DNA from: DATJLY01 sp963773665
Lineage (GTDB): Bacteria; Pseudomonadota; Alphaproteobacteria; ATCC43930; CGMCC-115725
Assembly (NCBI GenBank): GCA_963773665.1
Contig: CAVZBZ010000001.1
Span: forward strand, 248,001-312,000
DNA: 64,000 nucleotides
Direction of reading: 5' to 3'
The position numbers and the translations under genes are program-made. Positions 34,849 through 44,025 of this stretch are shown here, piece after piece (position 1 is the first letter of the stretch; each line of letters begins with the position of its first letter). The notes under the pieces were generated by a model, which saw nothing but the letters and a program-made list of their open reading frames with translations, made no database searches and was not told the origin of the DNA.

Positions 34849-36201
34849 CTAGAGCGGCGCAAGTCGCCGCGCGCGGCGCAGGAGGAGAGCGATGGCGAGG
34901 AGCGCCGCCGCCATCAGCCCAACAGTCGCGGTGCCGAGCGCGAAGCCCAGGGCCTGGGGCCCGGTGAAGAAACTGTCGGAGATCGCCGCGACGATGAGCG
35001 GCCCGAAGCCGCGGCCCAAGAGCGTGAAGACCAGAAGATAGATCGCCGTCACCTTGCCCATGAGGCGCTGCGGCGTGATCTCGGCGAGGATGCTGGCGGC
35101 GACCGGGTTGTAGGCGCCGGCGACCAGAAGCTGGGCCGCGAGCGCGAAGAACATCTCGCCGACTTTGGGCACGATCGGCGCCGCCACGCCGAACGGAATG
35201 AAGATGATCGTGATCCAGACGCCGACGATCTGCGCCGCGTCGCGCCGCCCGCGCTTCACCAGCGTGTCGATCGCATGGCCGCCGCACCAGGCGCCGATCG
35301 GCGCGCAGATGAGAAGCGCGCCGCCGAAGAAGATGCCGATCTGCTGCGGCGGCAGATGCCACGTGCGGGCGATGATGGTCGGCATCCACGAGCCGTACGA
35401 GATGGCGACCATGTAGAAACAGGTGACGAAAAGCGCGAGCGGGACATAGGGCCGCCAGTTCGCCCTTATATGCGCCAGCGCCTCGGCGAAGTGCACGCCG
35501 GCGTCGCCCGAAGCGGCACCCCGCGCCGGCTCGCGAAAGGTGAGAACGAGGAGCGAGAGCGGAATGCCGAACGTGCCGATCGTCACCAGCACCGACTGCC
35601 ACGGCCTGAGCCCGCCGACGAAGGGGAGGCCCGAAAGCTTGCCGGAGCCGTAGAGCCCCAAAAGCGCGCCCGTGAGCATCACCGCGGCGGCCGCGCCGAT
35701 ATAGGTGCCGGCGGTGAAGATGCCGAAGGCGCGGCCGCGCTTTTCCGGCGGGAAGGCGTCGCGGATCAGGGAATACGACGCCGGCGTGATAGCCGCCTCG
35801 CCGAGGCCGATGCCGCAGCGCCCGAGGAAAAGCTGCCAATAGGTCGCAGCAAGGCCGCAGCCCATGGTCATGCTCGACCACAGCACGACGCCGATGCCGA
35901 TGATCGGGCGGCGCGCCATGCGGTCGACGAGATAGCCCGCGGGAAGCCCGAGGACCGCGTAGAACGCCGCGAAGGAGAGGCCGAGCAGCAGGCTCATCTC
36001 GGTATCGGTCGCGCCGAGATCGTGCTTGATCGGCTCGACCATCAGGATGAGCGAGGAAGCGTCGATCTGCGCGTAGATGTAAAGCAAGGTCAACGCGCAG
36101 GCCATGTACCATTGGCGCCACGTGACGCGTTGCGGCGCGCGCGCGGCCAACGCCGAAAGCACGGTCTTGGCAAGGGCGGCCGGCGGCTCGTTTGCGGTCA
36201 T
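34849..36201 (-). CDS. MFS transporter
   Basis: 450-residue major facilitator carrier with about 12 transmembrane helices. The first-loop signature is GLPAGYLVDRMARRPIIGIG. GRCGIGLGEAAITPASYSLIRD is in helix 4, the region typical of the spinster/anion-cation symporter side of the superfamily. A central cytoplasmic loop ends FREPARGAASGDAG. The start at 36201 (MTANEPP) follows GGGGAACC. Upstream in-frame codons back to 36423 read into the divergent amidohydrolase gene and are rejected. Its stop TAG overlaps the right target duplication of the IS. Substrate unknown; the neighbouring genes suggest an aromatic acid. Confidence 0.87.
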   Translation of the reverse strand: MTANEPPAALAKTVLSALAARAPQRVTWRQWYMACALTLLYIYAQIDASSLILMVEPIKHDLGATDTEMSLLLGLSFAAFYAVLGLPAGYLVDRMARRPIIGIGVVLWSSMTMGCGLAATYWQLFLGRCGIGLGEAAITPASYSLIRDAFPPEKRGRAFGIFTAGTYIGAAAAVMLTGALLGLYGSGKLSGLPFVGGLRPWQSVLVTIGTFGIPLSLLVLTFREPARGAASGDAGVHFAEALAHIRANWRPYVPLALFVTCFYMVAISYGSWMPTIIARTWHLPPQQIGIFFGGALLICAPIGAWCGGHAIDTLVKRGRRDAAQIVGVWITIIFIPFGVAAPIVPKVGEMFFALAAQLLVAGAYNPVAASILAEITPQRLMGKVTAIYLLVFTLLGRGFGPLIVAAISDSFFTGPQALGFALGTATVGLMAAALLAIALLLRRARRLAPL

Positions 36202-36291
36202 GGCGGTTCCCCCGCGCCCCAGGTTTCCAGAACGATGGCTTGAGCGCAACGGCCAGTGGCGGGATAATTGGGGAACCGGTTTGGAGGAACC

Positions 36292-37515
36292 ATGGACAGC
36301 GCAAATTTCCGCGACCTCGCGGTCGAGGAGTTCGACACGAGGACGCTCCTCGCCCATGCGAGCGCGCAGTCGGCGCAGCGGCGCTACGAGGAATTCTTCA
36401 TCGCCGATGTCGACGGCCATCATTGGGAAGCAGCTTCATATCCCAAGATCACCGAGTACATCGAGGATCCGGTCTTGCGGCAGCAGACGCGCTACCAGGG
36501 CGTGGGCGGGCGCGGCATCACCACCGGCAGCGGCAGCTACCAGGAGATGGGCGGCCGCATCACCCGCCAGGACGGCCGCCGCGGCGAGACGATCGCGCCG
36601 TCGCAACATCGCGACATCGCGCTGACGCGGCGCTGGATGGACGCCATCGGCATCGATGCGGTCTGCCTTTTTCCGACGCCGATGCTGGGCCTGCCGTTCG
36701 CGGTGCGGCCCGAGGTCGAGGTGGCGATGGCGCGGGCCTACAACCGCTGGCTCGTCGAGACGGTGCTGGCCGAGGAGCCGCGCATCCGCGCCTCGCTCTA
36801 CCTGCCGCTCAGCGATCCCGGCGCCACGCTCAAGATGGTCGAGGATTTCGGCGCCAAGAAAGGCGTCGTGGGATTCACCATCATCGCCTCGGCGCAACGG
36901 CCGGTGACCGACAATCTCTACTGCAAGGCCTACGCCGCGATCGAGGAGCGCGGGCTTCCGCTCGTCTTCCATGCCGGGCTGATCTGGAACGGGCACACGA
37001 GCATGCAGCTTTGCACCCGCTTCATGGCGGTGCATGCGCTGAGCTTCAGCTTCTCGAACATCGTCCACATGACGAACTGGCTGTGCACCGGCATGCCGGA
37101 GCGCTTTCCGAAGCTGAAGACCGTGTGGATCGAGAGCGGGCTCGCCTGGATCCCGTTCCTGATGCAGCGGCTCGACAACGAGTACATGATGCGCTCGAAC
37201 GAGGTGCCGCTCCTGAAGCGCAAGCCGAGCGATTATATGCGCGAGATGTATTATTCGTCGCAGCCGATGGAGGCGGTCGACAACCGCGAGGCGCTTGAAG
37301 TGACCTTGAAGATGATGAACGCCGAGACGCAGCTCCTCTATTCCTCGGACTATCCGCACTGGGACATGGACCTGCCGAGCGTCATCTACGACCTGCCGTT
37401 TCTCTCCGAAAAGGCCAAGCGCAACATCCTCGGCGGCAACGCGCTACGGGTTTTCAACCTCGAGCCGACGCTGTCGGAGGCGAAACTGGCGCGGCGCGCG
37501 GAACGGAAGGCTTGA
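36292..37515 (+). CDS. Amidohydrolase 2 family protein (metal-dependent TIM-barrel hydrolase/decarboxylase)
   Basis: 407-residue amidohydrolase-2 type protein related to 2-amino-3-carboxymuconate semialdehyde decarboxylase and uracil-like hydrolases. The N-terminal metal motif is FIADVDGHHWE. Central VVGFTIIASA, then LPLVFHAGL with a metal-binding His, WIESGLAWIPFLMQRLDNEY, and the C-terminal LLYSSDYPHWDMDLP with the conserved Asp. ATG 36292 follows TTGGAGGAA. It is 90 bp from the divergent MFS gene. The VOC gene follows 50 bp downstream. A role in aromatic ring-cleavage product processing is likely. Confidence 0.84.
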   Translation: MDSANFRDLAVEEFDTRTLLAHASAQSAQRRYEEFFIADVDGHHWEAASYPKITEYIEDPVLRQQTRYQGVGGRGITTGSGSYQEMGGRITRQDGRRGETIAPSQHRDIALTRRWMDAIGIDAVCLFPTPMLGLPFAVRPEVEVAMARAYNRWLVETVLAEEPRIRASLYLPLSDPGATLKMVEDFGAKKGVVGFTIIASAQRPVTDNLYCKAYAAIEERGLPLVFHAGLIWNGHTSMQLCTRFMAVHALSFSFSNIVHMTNWLCTGMPERFPKLKTVWIESGLAWIPFLMQRLDNEYMMRSNEVPLLKRKPSDYMREMYYSSQPMEAVDNREALEVTLKMMNAETQLLYSSDYPHWDMDLPSVIYDLPFLSEKAKRNILGGNALRVFNLEPTLSEAKLARRAERKA

Positions 37516-37541
37516 CATAGACTGTAATTAGATATATCTAA
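37512..37541 (+). promoter_or_regulatory. Promoter with overlapping 14-bp palindromic operator upstream of the VOC gene
   Basis: A perfect TTGACA at 37512-37517 (overlapping the amidohydrolase TGA stop) is followed after 17 bp by TATCTA, or after 15 bp by TATATC. The perfect palindrome TTAGATATATCTAA at 37528-37541 covers the -10 region, an ideal repressor site. The AT-rich block stands out sharply from its GC-rich surroundings. The regulator is unknown. Confidence 0.6.
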
Positions 37542-37565
37542 ATGCAGTCGGATAACAAAGGGAGC

Positions 37566-38501
37566 ATGAAGATGGGTATCGTCGGCGTTGATTCCGCAGT
37601 GTTCGGCGTCGAGGACGTCGAGGCCGCGCGGCGGTTCTGCCGCGACTACGGTTTGCGCGAAGTGGAGCATGGCGCGGCCGGCGCCTCGTTCGAGGCGCTC
37701 GACGGCACCAACGTGGTGCTGCGGCGCGCGGATGACACATCGCTGCCGCCGGCGCCGGTCAAGGGCTCGACCGGGCGCGAGACCGTGTGGGGCGTCTCCG
37801 ACAAGGACGCGCTCGATAAAATCGGCGCGGAGCTTACCAAGGACCGTCAGGTACGGCGCGACGCGGCGGGCGTGCTGCACACGGCCGACGACGAGGGCCT
37901 GGCATTGGGTTTCCAGGTGACCAAGCGCCATGCCTACAAGGCAAAGCCCATGCCCTTCAACGTCGCGGGCTTGCCGCCGCAGCGGCCGATGAACAACCGC
38001 GTCGATTTCACCAAGCGCGGCGAGGCGCGCTCGCTTGGCCATATCGTGTTCTGGAGCCCCGATCCGGACCGCAGCATGAAATTCTATATCGAGCGGCTCG
38101 GCTTCAAGGTGACCGACCACGTCGCCAACAAATCGGGCGTGTTCGCGCGCGCGCCGGGCTCGCACGACCACCACAATCTGTTCTTCATCGGCAAGCCCGA
38201 TGCCACGCCAAGCTTCCAGCATCTCGAATGCCATTTCGGCGATTTCCAGGAGATCGTCGTCAATGGCGGCTATATCAGCCGGCAGGGCTGGAAGACGGCG
38301 CGCGGGCCCGGCCGCCACGTGCTCGGCTCGAACTATTTTTGGTATTTCGTGACGCCGATGGGCGGCGCGTTCGAGCTTTCAGCCGACATCGACCAGATCG
38401 ACGACAATTGGGTCCCAGGCGAATGGCAGGCCTTGTCCGACGTGTCGGGCTGGCTCACGACGATCCAGGGAGAGCCGAAACCGTTCGCGAAAGAGTTCTG
38501 A
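37566..38501 (+). CDS. VOC family protein, extradiol ring-cleavage dioxygenase-like
   Basis: 311-residue two-domain vicinal-oxygen-chelate protein with the layout of type I extradiol dioxygenases. The N-domain begins IVGVDSAVFGVEDVEAARRFCRDYGL. The catalytic C-domain has SLGHIVFWSPDPDRSMKFYIERLGF (metal His), a SHDHHNLFFI block (second His) and GGAFELSADID (Glu ligand). An AT-rich promoter with a palindrome precedes it. ATG 37566 has AAAGGGAGC in front. The 3' end overlaps the convergent hpnG by 47 bp. Substrate unknown, probably a catechol-like compound. Confidence 0.83.
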   Translation: MKMGIVGVDSAVFGVEDVEAARRFCRDYGLREVEHGAAGASFEALDGTNVVLRRADDTSLPPAPVKGSTGRETVWGVSDKDALDKIGAELTKDRQVRRDAAGVLHTADDEGLALGFQVTKRHAYKAKPMPFNVAGLPPQRPMNNRVDFTKRGEARSLGHIVFWSPDPDRSMKFYIERLGFKVTDHVANKSGVFARAPGSHDHHNLFFIGKPDATPSFQHLECHFGDFQEIVVNGGYISRQGWKTARGPGRHVLGSNYFWYFVTPMGGAFELSADIDQIDDNWVPGEWQALSDVSGWLTTIQGEPKPFAKEF

Positions 38502-39117
38502 GCGCGCTGCGCGTCAACAGCGCGAGCCGGATCAGCGCCCCGAGCTGGCCCGGCTCGCGCAACAGCGCGCGCAGCACCGGCGCGGGCGCAGCCTTTCCGT
38601 CGCGGTCGAGCCCGGCCAACGCCGCCGGCGGCAGCTCGAAATCGGCGGGATCGGCGACGGCGCGCAGTGCTGCGAAGGCGCGGCCGGCGCGGGAGGCGGC
38701 GCGCGCCGCCGCGTGGCTTTCGAGATCGACGGCAACGGCGCCGGTGCAGCGGAAGAGCGCGGCCTTTTCCTGCGCCGTCGCGGCGATCGTGTCGCGGCCC
38801 AGGAGATCGCGCTCGTCGAGCGCCAATCCCGATGCTGCGAGACGCTGCGCGATGCCGTCGCGCAGCGCGGCATCGGCGGCATAGGTTTCTCCGGCCTCGG
38901 TGACGACGCGGCGCGGCAGCAGAACGGTTCCGGGCGCGAGGTCCGGCGCCAGCGCACCGGCGATGCCGAAGCTCAAAATCCCGGTGGCGCCCGCCGCGAG
39001 CAGGCGCTCGGCGATCGCCGCGGCGCGCGCCGGATCGGCGCCGCAGGCTTCCGCAGGCACCCCGCACCGGCGCAGGATGCGTGCCTCGGCCTCGAGCCCG
39101 GTCAGGGCCGCGAGCAT
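38455..39117 (-). CDS. hpnG: Hopanoid-associated nucleoside phosphorylase HpnG
   Basis: Releases adenine from adenosylhopane to give phosphoribosylhopane, following HpnH. 220 residues, phosphorylase-2 fold. Seen: LAALTGLEAEARILRRCG, GILSFGIAGALAPDLAPGTVLLPRRVV and the family-typical AVDLESHAAARAA. The ATG at 39117 overlaps the shc stop by one base (TGATG). It is the last gene of the minus-strand hpn operon. The C-terminus overlaps the convergent VOC gene. Confidence 0.9.
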   Translation of the reverse strand: MLAALTGLEAEARILRRCGVPAEACGADPARAAAIAERLLAAGATGILSFGIAGALAPDLAPGTVLLPRRVVTEAGETYAADAALRDGIAQRLAASGLALDERDLLGRDTIAATAQEKAALFRCTGAVAVDLESHAAARAASRAGRAFAALRAVADPADFELPPAALAGLDRDGKAAPAPVLRALLREPGQLGALIRLALLTRSALRTLSRTVSALPGSS

Positions 39118-41048
39118 CACATGCCGAAGACGGGAAGCGCACCCTCCTCGCGGAGATTGCGGTAGCGCGCCAAGGCCCAGAGCGGGAAATAGGCGCGATA
39201 GCCGTGGTAGCGCAGATAGAAGACGCGCGGGAAGCCCACGGCGGTGTACCAGTCCTCGTCCCAGAGGCCGTGCGAGGCTTGCGTCGCGAGGAGATAGCGC
39301 ACGCCGCGCACGACGGCAGGATGCTTGCCCTCGCCTGCCGCCATGAGGGCCAAGAGCGCCCACGCGGTCTGCGACGCGGTGCTCGCCTTGCCCGCGCCGT
39401 GCGGCCAATCGGCATGATACGAGGCACCGTCCTCGCCCCAGCCGCCGTCAGGACGCTGCGCGCCGACGAGGAACGCGACCGCGCGGCGGATCATCGGCGA
39501 AGCGGGATCGATCCCCGCCGCACGCAACGCCACCAGCACGGACCACGTGCCGTAGATGTAATTGGTGCCCCAGCGGCCGAACCACGATCCGTCCTTTTCC
39601 TGCTCGCGCCGCAGAAACCCGATGCCCGCGGCGAGCGCCGCCTTGTCGCCGCGAGGCCCGAGCTGCGCCAGCAGGCCGGCGCAGCGCGCCGACACGTCCG
39701 AAGTCGGCGGATCGAGCAGCGCGCCGTGATCGGCGAACGGAATGAAGTTGAGGTAGCCGTATTCGTTGTCGGCGTCGAACGCGGCCCAGCCGCCGCTTTT
39801 GCAGCGCATGCCGACGAGCCATTCGGCGGCGCGGTCGACCGGCTCGCGGTAGCGCGCGGGATCGAAGCGGTCCATGGCGATCGCCACCATCGCCGTGTCG
39901 TCGAGATCGGGATAATGCGGATTGGCATATTGGAAGGACCAGCCGCCGGGCCGCACGCCGGGCCGCCACACCGCCCAGTCGCCGACGACGCTCAGCTCCT
40001 GCTTGCCGGCGAGCCAGTCGAGCCCGCGCCGCACCGCGTCGTCCGCACCGCCCGCCTCGATGAGCGCCAGCGCCGCAAGCCCCGTGTCCCACACCGGCGA
40101 AAGACACGGCTGGCAATAGGAGCGGCCGGGCTCGAGCACCAGCAGCTTGCGCAAGGCGGCGCGGCAGATCGCGGCATCGGGATGGTCCTTCGCAAGCCCC
40201 AGGCAATGAAACATCATCGTCGCGTTGGCGATCGCGGGATAAATCCCGCCAAGCCCGTCGTCGCCGTTGAGCCGCTCCCTGACGAAGGCGACCGCCGCGT
40301 CGATCGCGCGCTGGCGCGTGCGCTTGGGGAACCAGGGCTCGACGAGGCGCAGCGCGTCGTCCACCGCATTGAACACGGTCGCCCAGATCGAACCTTTGGC
40401 GCGCGGCGGCCGGGCCTGCGTGCCGTCGTGAAAAAGCTCGCGGATCGTCACGTGGCGCGGGTTCTTGGCGAGCGGGCGCTTCGCCATCAGCACCAGAAGC
40501 GGCGCCATCACGGTGCGCGACCAGTACGACACCTTGTTGAGGTGAAACGGGAACCAGCGCGGCAGCAGCGTGATCTCGACCGGCATGACCGGCACCGCGC
40601 GCCACGACAGCGCGCCGAACAGCGCGAGCTGAATCCGGGTGAAGACGTTGGCGTGCGCGGCGCCGCCATGCGCGAGGATCGCCGCGCGAGCAGCCGCCAT
40701 GTGCGGCGCATCGGGCGAATCGCCCGCGGCCTTCAGCGCGAAATAGGATTTGACGCTGGCCGAAAGGTCGAAGTCGCCGTCGAAGAAGAGCGGCCAGCCG
40801 CCGTGCTTTCCCTGGATCTTGCGGAGATGTTCTGCCAGCGCCGCCTGCACGCCGTCGTCGATCTCGTCCAGGAAATGGCCGAGCAGGATGTATTCCGCCG
40901 GGATGGTGGCGTCGGCCTCGAGCTCGAAGGCCCAGTGCCCGTCGGCGCGCTGCATGGCCAGGAGCGCGCGCGACGAGGCGTCGATCGCGCGATCGAGTTC
41001 GTCGGGCGGGGCGCGCAAGTCCGGGTGGCGGGAAAGCATATCTTTCAT
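39117..41048 (-). CDS. shc: Squalene-hopene cyclase
   Basis: Membrane-associated terpene cyclase converting squalene to hopene/hopanol. 643 residues, full length. The catalytic protonating motif is D381-L-D383-D384 (DLDDTA; the usual form is DVDDTA). Several QW repeats are visible, e.g. KSGGWAAFDADNEYGY, EQEKDGSWFGRWG and QRPDGGWGEDGASYH. Other marks are SPVWDTGLAALAL and the C-terminal GFPRVFYLRYHGYRAYFPLWAL. The ATG at 41048 is used; a longer in-frame extension has Pro/Arg-rich non-coding composition. It lies between hpnE and hpnG in the operon. Confidence 0.96.
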   Translation of the reverse strand: MKDMLSRHPDLRAPPDELDRAIDASSRALLAMQRADGHWAFELEADATIPAEYILLGHFLDEIDDGVQAALAEHLRKIQGKHGGWPLFFDGDFDLSASVKSYFALKAAGDSPDAPHMAAARAAILAHGGAAHANVFTRIQLALFGALSWRAVPVMPVEITLLPRWFPFHLNKVSYWSRTVMAPLLVLMAKRPLAKNPRHVTIRELFHDGTQARPPRAKGSIWATVFNAVDDALRLVEPWFPKRTRQRAIDAAVAFVRERLNGDDGLGGIYPAIANATMMFHCLGLAKDHPDAAICRAALRKLLVLEPGRSYCQPCLSPVWDTGLAALALIEAGGADDAVRRGLDWLAGKQELSVVGDWAVWRPGVRPGGWSFQYANPHYPDLDDTAMVAIAMDRFDPARYREPVDRAAEWLVGMRCKSGGWAAFDADNEYGYLNFIPFADHGALLDPPTSDVSARCAGLLAQLGPRGDKAALAAGIGFLRREQEKDGSWFGRWGTNYIYGTWSVLVALRAAGIDPASPMIRRAVAFLVGAQRPDGGWGEDGASYHADWPHGAGKASTASQTAWALLALMAAGEGKHPAVVRGVRYLLATQASHGLWDEDWYTAVGFPRVFYLRYHGYRAYFPLWALARYRNLREEGALPVFGM

Positions 41049-41061
41049 CGGGCGCGCGACA

Positions 41062-42321
41062 TTAGCGGGCGGGCGCGGCGAGGAGAAGGTCTGCCGCTGC
41101 GAAACCGGAACGTATGGCGCCCTCGATGGTGGCGGGCAGGCCCGTGTCGGTCCAGTCGCCGGCGAGCGCGAGATTGCGCCAGCGCGTCGCCTGCGTGGGG
41201 CGGCGCTTTGCCTCGGCGGGCGTGGCGGCAAAGGTGGCGCGGCGCTCCTTCACGATCTGCGCCGGCGGCATGTCGCGCCGCACGAGGTCGTAGGCGCGCT
41301 CGACATCGCGCCAGAGACGGCGCGCGAGCCCGTCCGCCGGCTCGTCGACGAGGCGCTCGGCGGCGCTCACCGTGACCGACAGGACCTCGCGCTTCCTGAA
41401 AACCCATTCCGCCGTGCCGCCGATGAGGCCGACGAAGAACGGCGCCCGATCCGGCAGCGCGATGCGGTAATGCGCGTTGACGATGGCACGGAATTCCTGC
41501 GGCGCGTCGAGTCCGGGCACGAGGCGCTGCGCCACCGGGGCATTCACCGCGAGCACGACGGATTCGCCCGCGCCGATCGCTTCGGCGCCCTCGTCGAACG
41601 AGATGGCGGCGACGCGGTCGCCGGAAAAATCGAGCGCGCGCGCGCGCGCGGTGAAGCGGATTTGCGCGCCGCGCGCGGCGAGAAAGGCGAGCGCCGGCTC
41701 GACCAGCGACTCCGACAATCCCTCGCGCGGCACAAGCGGGCGCGCGGCGGCACCGCCGCGCCCGAAACTTTCGGCGACCACGCGGGCGAGCAACTTCGCC
41801 TGCGCCTCGGCGGGCGCGGTATTGAGCGCGGCGATCGCAAGGGGCCGCCAGAAGCGGCGATAGAGCGTGCCCCGCGGGTCGAGCGTTTCCGCCACCGTCG
41901 CGTCGGCCCCGGCCAGAAACAGGCGCAGCGCGGCAAGGTATTCGCGGAGCCGCGTCCCCGGCACGCGGCGCGCCTTATCGCAGAGCCACCACGGCACGCG
42001 GCCCGGCGACGGACGCAGCACCCAGCGCTCGCCGGTCATGAGGTCGAGAAACGGGTATTGCGCTTCGGCCGGCCCCACGAGCGTGTCGGCCGCGCCGATC
42101 GTGGCGAGATAGCGCATCGCCGCGACATTGCCCTGCATCAGCAAGTGATTGCCGTTGTCGATTCGGCATCGGAGCGTTGCGTCGTAATAGGAGCGGCAGC
42201 GCCCGCCGGCGCTTTGCGCCGATTCGTGGAGCGCGACGGCAATGCCGGCCTCGGCGAGCCGCGTCGCGGCGGCGAGCCCGGCCATTCCGGCGCCGATGAC
42301 ATGGACGCGGGCGAGGCTCAC
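41062..42321 (-). CDS. hpnE: Hydroxysqualene dehydroxylase HpnE
   Basis: FAD-dependent amine-oxidase/phytoene-desaturase-like enzyme that reduces hydroxysqualene to squalene. 419 residues. The dinucleotide motif is VIGAGMAGLAAATRLAEAG at the N-terminus. FAD contacts in SAGGRCRSYYD, and the C-terminal LALAGDWTDTGLPATIEGAIRSG, complete the family signature. A GTG at 42321 overlaps the hpnD stop as GTGA. Together with HpnC and HpnD it forms the bacterial three-enzyme route from farnesyl diphosphate to squalene. Confidence 0.92.
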   Translation of the reverse strand: MSLARVHVIGAGMAGLAAATRLAEAGIAVALHESAQSAGGRCRSYYDATLRCRIDNGNHLLMQGNVAAMRYLATIGAADTLVGPAEAQYPFLDLMTGERWVLRPSPGRVPWWLCDKARRVPGTRLREYLAALRLFLAGADATVAETLDPRGTLYRRFWRPLAIAALNTAPAEAQAKLLARVVAESFGRGGAAARPLVPREGLSESLVEPALAFLAARGAQIRFTARARALDFSGDRVAAISFDEGAEAIGAGESVVLAVNAPVAQRLVPGLDAPQEFRAIVNAHYRIALPDRAPFFVGLIGGTAEWVFRKREVLSVTVSAAERLVDEPADGLARRLWRDVERAYDLVRRDMPPAQIVKERRATFAATPAEAKRRPTQATRWRNLALAGDWTDTGLPATIEGAIRSGFAAADLLLAAPAR

Positions 42322-43181
42322 AGCAGGCCGTAGCGCAGCGCGAGCCAGATCTTGGTGAGCTTCGGCACCGGCGCGGGCTCGGCGAGCCGCGACCAGCCGC
42401 GCTTCCTTAAGCGGTCGAGCGAGGCGCGATAGACCCCCGCCATCACGGCGGCGGGGCGCATCGTGCCGGGCTTGCACATCGCCATCGCGCGCCGCGCCTC
42501 GGTAAAGCGCGCCTCGGCCATGTCGGCGAGATCGGCGCAGACCTGTGCCACGCGCGGATCGGCGAGGACGAGCGCCGGCTCGGTTGCCGATATGCCGTGC
42601 CGCTGCAACAGCTCGCGCGGGAGATAGAGGCGGCCGCGCTCGGCATCCTCCATGAGATCGCGCAGGATATTGGTGAGCTGCAGCGCGCGGCCGAGCGCCC
42701 ATGCCACGCGGTCGGCGGCCGCGCTGTCGTCGCCGAAGATGCGCACCGAGAGCCGCCCCACCGCGCTCGCGACGCGGTCGCAGTAAAGATCGAGCTGGTC
42801 GAGGCTCGGCGCGCGAATGGCCTCGCCGGCGTCCATTTCCATGCCGTCGATGAGCCGCAGGAAATCGGCGCGGCGGAGTTCGTATTGGGATGCGACGCGC
42901 GCCAGCACGCGCGCCAAGGGGCGGCGCGGCGTTCCCTCGAATATCGCCGCCACCTCGTCGCGCCATTCGGCGAGAGCGGTGCGTTTTTGCGGCGCCGGAT
43001 CGTCGCTGTCGGCGATGTCGTCGATGACGCGGCAGAAGGCATAGACCGCGAACATCGCCTCGCGCCGCTCCTGCGGCAGAAGCCGCATCGCCCAATAGAA
43101 CGAGGTTCCGGCCGCGCGCACCTGGGCGCGGATTTCGGCGCGGGTATCCGCGTCGCCCGAATCTGCGGGGAGCGCGCTCAT
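42318..43181 (-). CDS. hpnD: Presqualene diphosphate synthase HpnD
   Basis: Joins two farnesyl diphosphates into presqualene diphosphate. 287 residues of the squalene/phytoene synthase family. First aspartate-rich motif DDIAD at 54-58 (CRVIDDIADSDD). Second in NILRDLMEDAERGRLYLPREL. A central GEAIRAPSLDQLDLYCDRVASAVG is present. ATG 43181 overlaps the hpnC stop (ATGA). This gene, hpnE, shc and hpnG read without any frameshift, unlike the genes upstream in the operon. Confidence 0.93.
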   Translation of the reverse strand: MSALPADSGDADTRAEIRAQVRAAGTSFYWAMRLLPQERREAMFAVYAFCRVIDDIADSDDPAPQKRTALAEWRDEVAAIFEGTPRRPLARVLARVASQYELRRADFLRLIDGMEMDAGEAIRAPSLDQLDLYCDRVASAVGRLSVRIFGDDSAAADRVAWALGRALQLTNILRDLMEDAERGRLYLPRELLQRHGISATEPALVLADPRVAQVCADLADMAEARFTEARRAMAMCKPGTMRPAAVMAGVYRASLDRLRKRGWSRLAEPAPVPKLTKIWLALRYGLL

Positions 43182-44025
43182 GCGCTGCCGCGCAGGAAGC
43201 CGACGAGGAACGCGGCGGCGAAGTCGCTGCGCTTCAGCTTGACGCGGCTGGCGAGTGGATCGCCGTGGCGGAGCCGCCGCGCGAGGCGCCGCGCGAGCCC
43301 GACGATGACGGCGCATTCGCGGCGCAAGCCCAGGCTTTTGACCGCCGGCGGCAGGTAGCTTGCCTGCTCGATGAGCCGGTCGGTGCTGTCGAGCAGGCGG
43401 TCGATCACGGCGCGCAGCGCCGGGCTCGCGCGCGTTCCCGCCAATTCCTCGACCCGCGCGCCGCACAGCGCGAGATCGTTCTCCGGCAGATAGACGCGGT
43501 CGAGCGCGCGATAATCGGCGCCGCAATCCTGCAGATGGTTCAGGACCTGGAGCGCGCTGCAGAGCGCGTCGGACGGCGGCCAGTTGTGCGCGCCCCTCGC
43601 CGTGGAGATCGAGGAGCTGGCGCCCGACCGGCGCGGCCGAATAGCGGCAATACGCCATGAGATCGTCCCAGTCGCGATAGCGCAGCTTGGTCGCGTCGAG
43701 CCGGAACGCGGTCAGCACGTCATGGCAATGCTGTGCCGTGACGCCGGTCTCGGCGAGGCTCGCGCGCATGGCGCGCGGCGGCCGGCGCATCCTCGCCGGC
43801 CGCGCCGTCGAGCACCACGCCCATGCGATCGAGCCGGCGCACCTTGTCGCCGGGCGCAAGGTCCGGATTGTCGGCGACGTCGTCGGCCTCGCGCGCGAAG
43901 CGGTAGAAGGCGTGGACGTGCGGGCGCAGGTCGCGGCGGATGAGCCACGAGCCGACCGGGAAATTCTCGTCGTCCCTGGCCTTGCCGGACGGCGTCTCGA
44001 CGACGCTCAGCGCTGGCTCTGCCAT
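43178..44025 (-). pseudogene. hpnC: hpnC (hydroxysqualene synthase), frameshifted in this sequence
   Basis: Second squalene/phytoene-synthase-like protein of the hopanoid operon. The reading starts at ATG 44025 (MAEPALSVVETPSGKARDDE; then NFPVGSWLIRRDLRP and FAREADDVADNPDLAPG). It changes frame near 43770, continuing as LAETGVTAQHCHDVLTAFRLDATKLRYRDWDDLM. It changes again near 43595 to NWPPSDALCSALQVLNHLQDC and the normal C-terminus. All catalytic aspartate segments are present across the three frames and the total length (about 282 codons) is right. Two indels are therefore the only defects. It overlaps hpnB by 19 bp and hpnD by 4 bp. Confidence 0.85.

Larger units (their letters stand above)
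33996..34849 (+). mobile_element. IS5-family (IS427-group-like) insertion sequence
   Basis: 854-bp element with perfect 15-bp terminal inverted repeats beginning GGTCCTGTTTACAAA and ending with the reverse complement. It is flanked by a TA duplication (33994-33995 and 34850-34851). It encodes a two-frame transposase. It sits exactly between a histidine kinase and an MFS gene that would otherwise share a CTAG at their convergent stops. The intact ends and the small target duplication suggest a recent insertion. Confidence 0.92.

Noticed and set aside
39081..41375. Long plus-strand frame opposite squalene-hopene cyclase
   Set aside because: Antisense shadow of shc. The cyclase has the DxDD motif and QW repeats on the minus strand.
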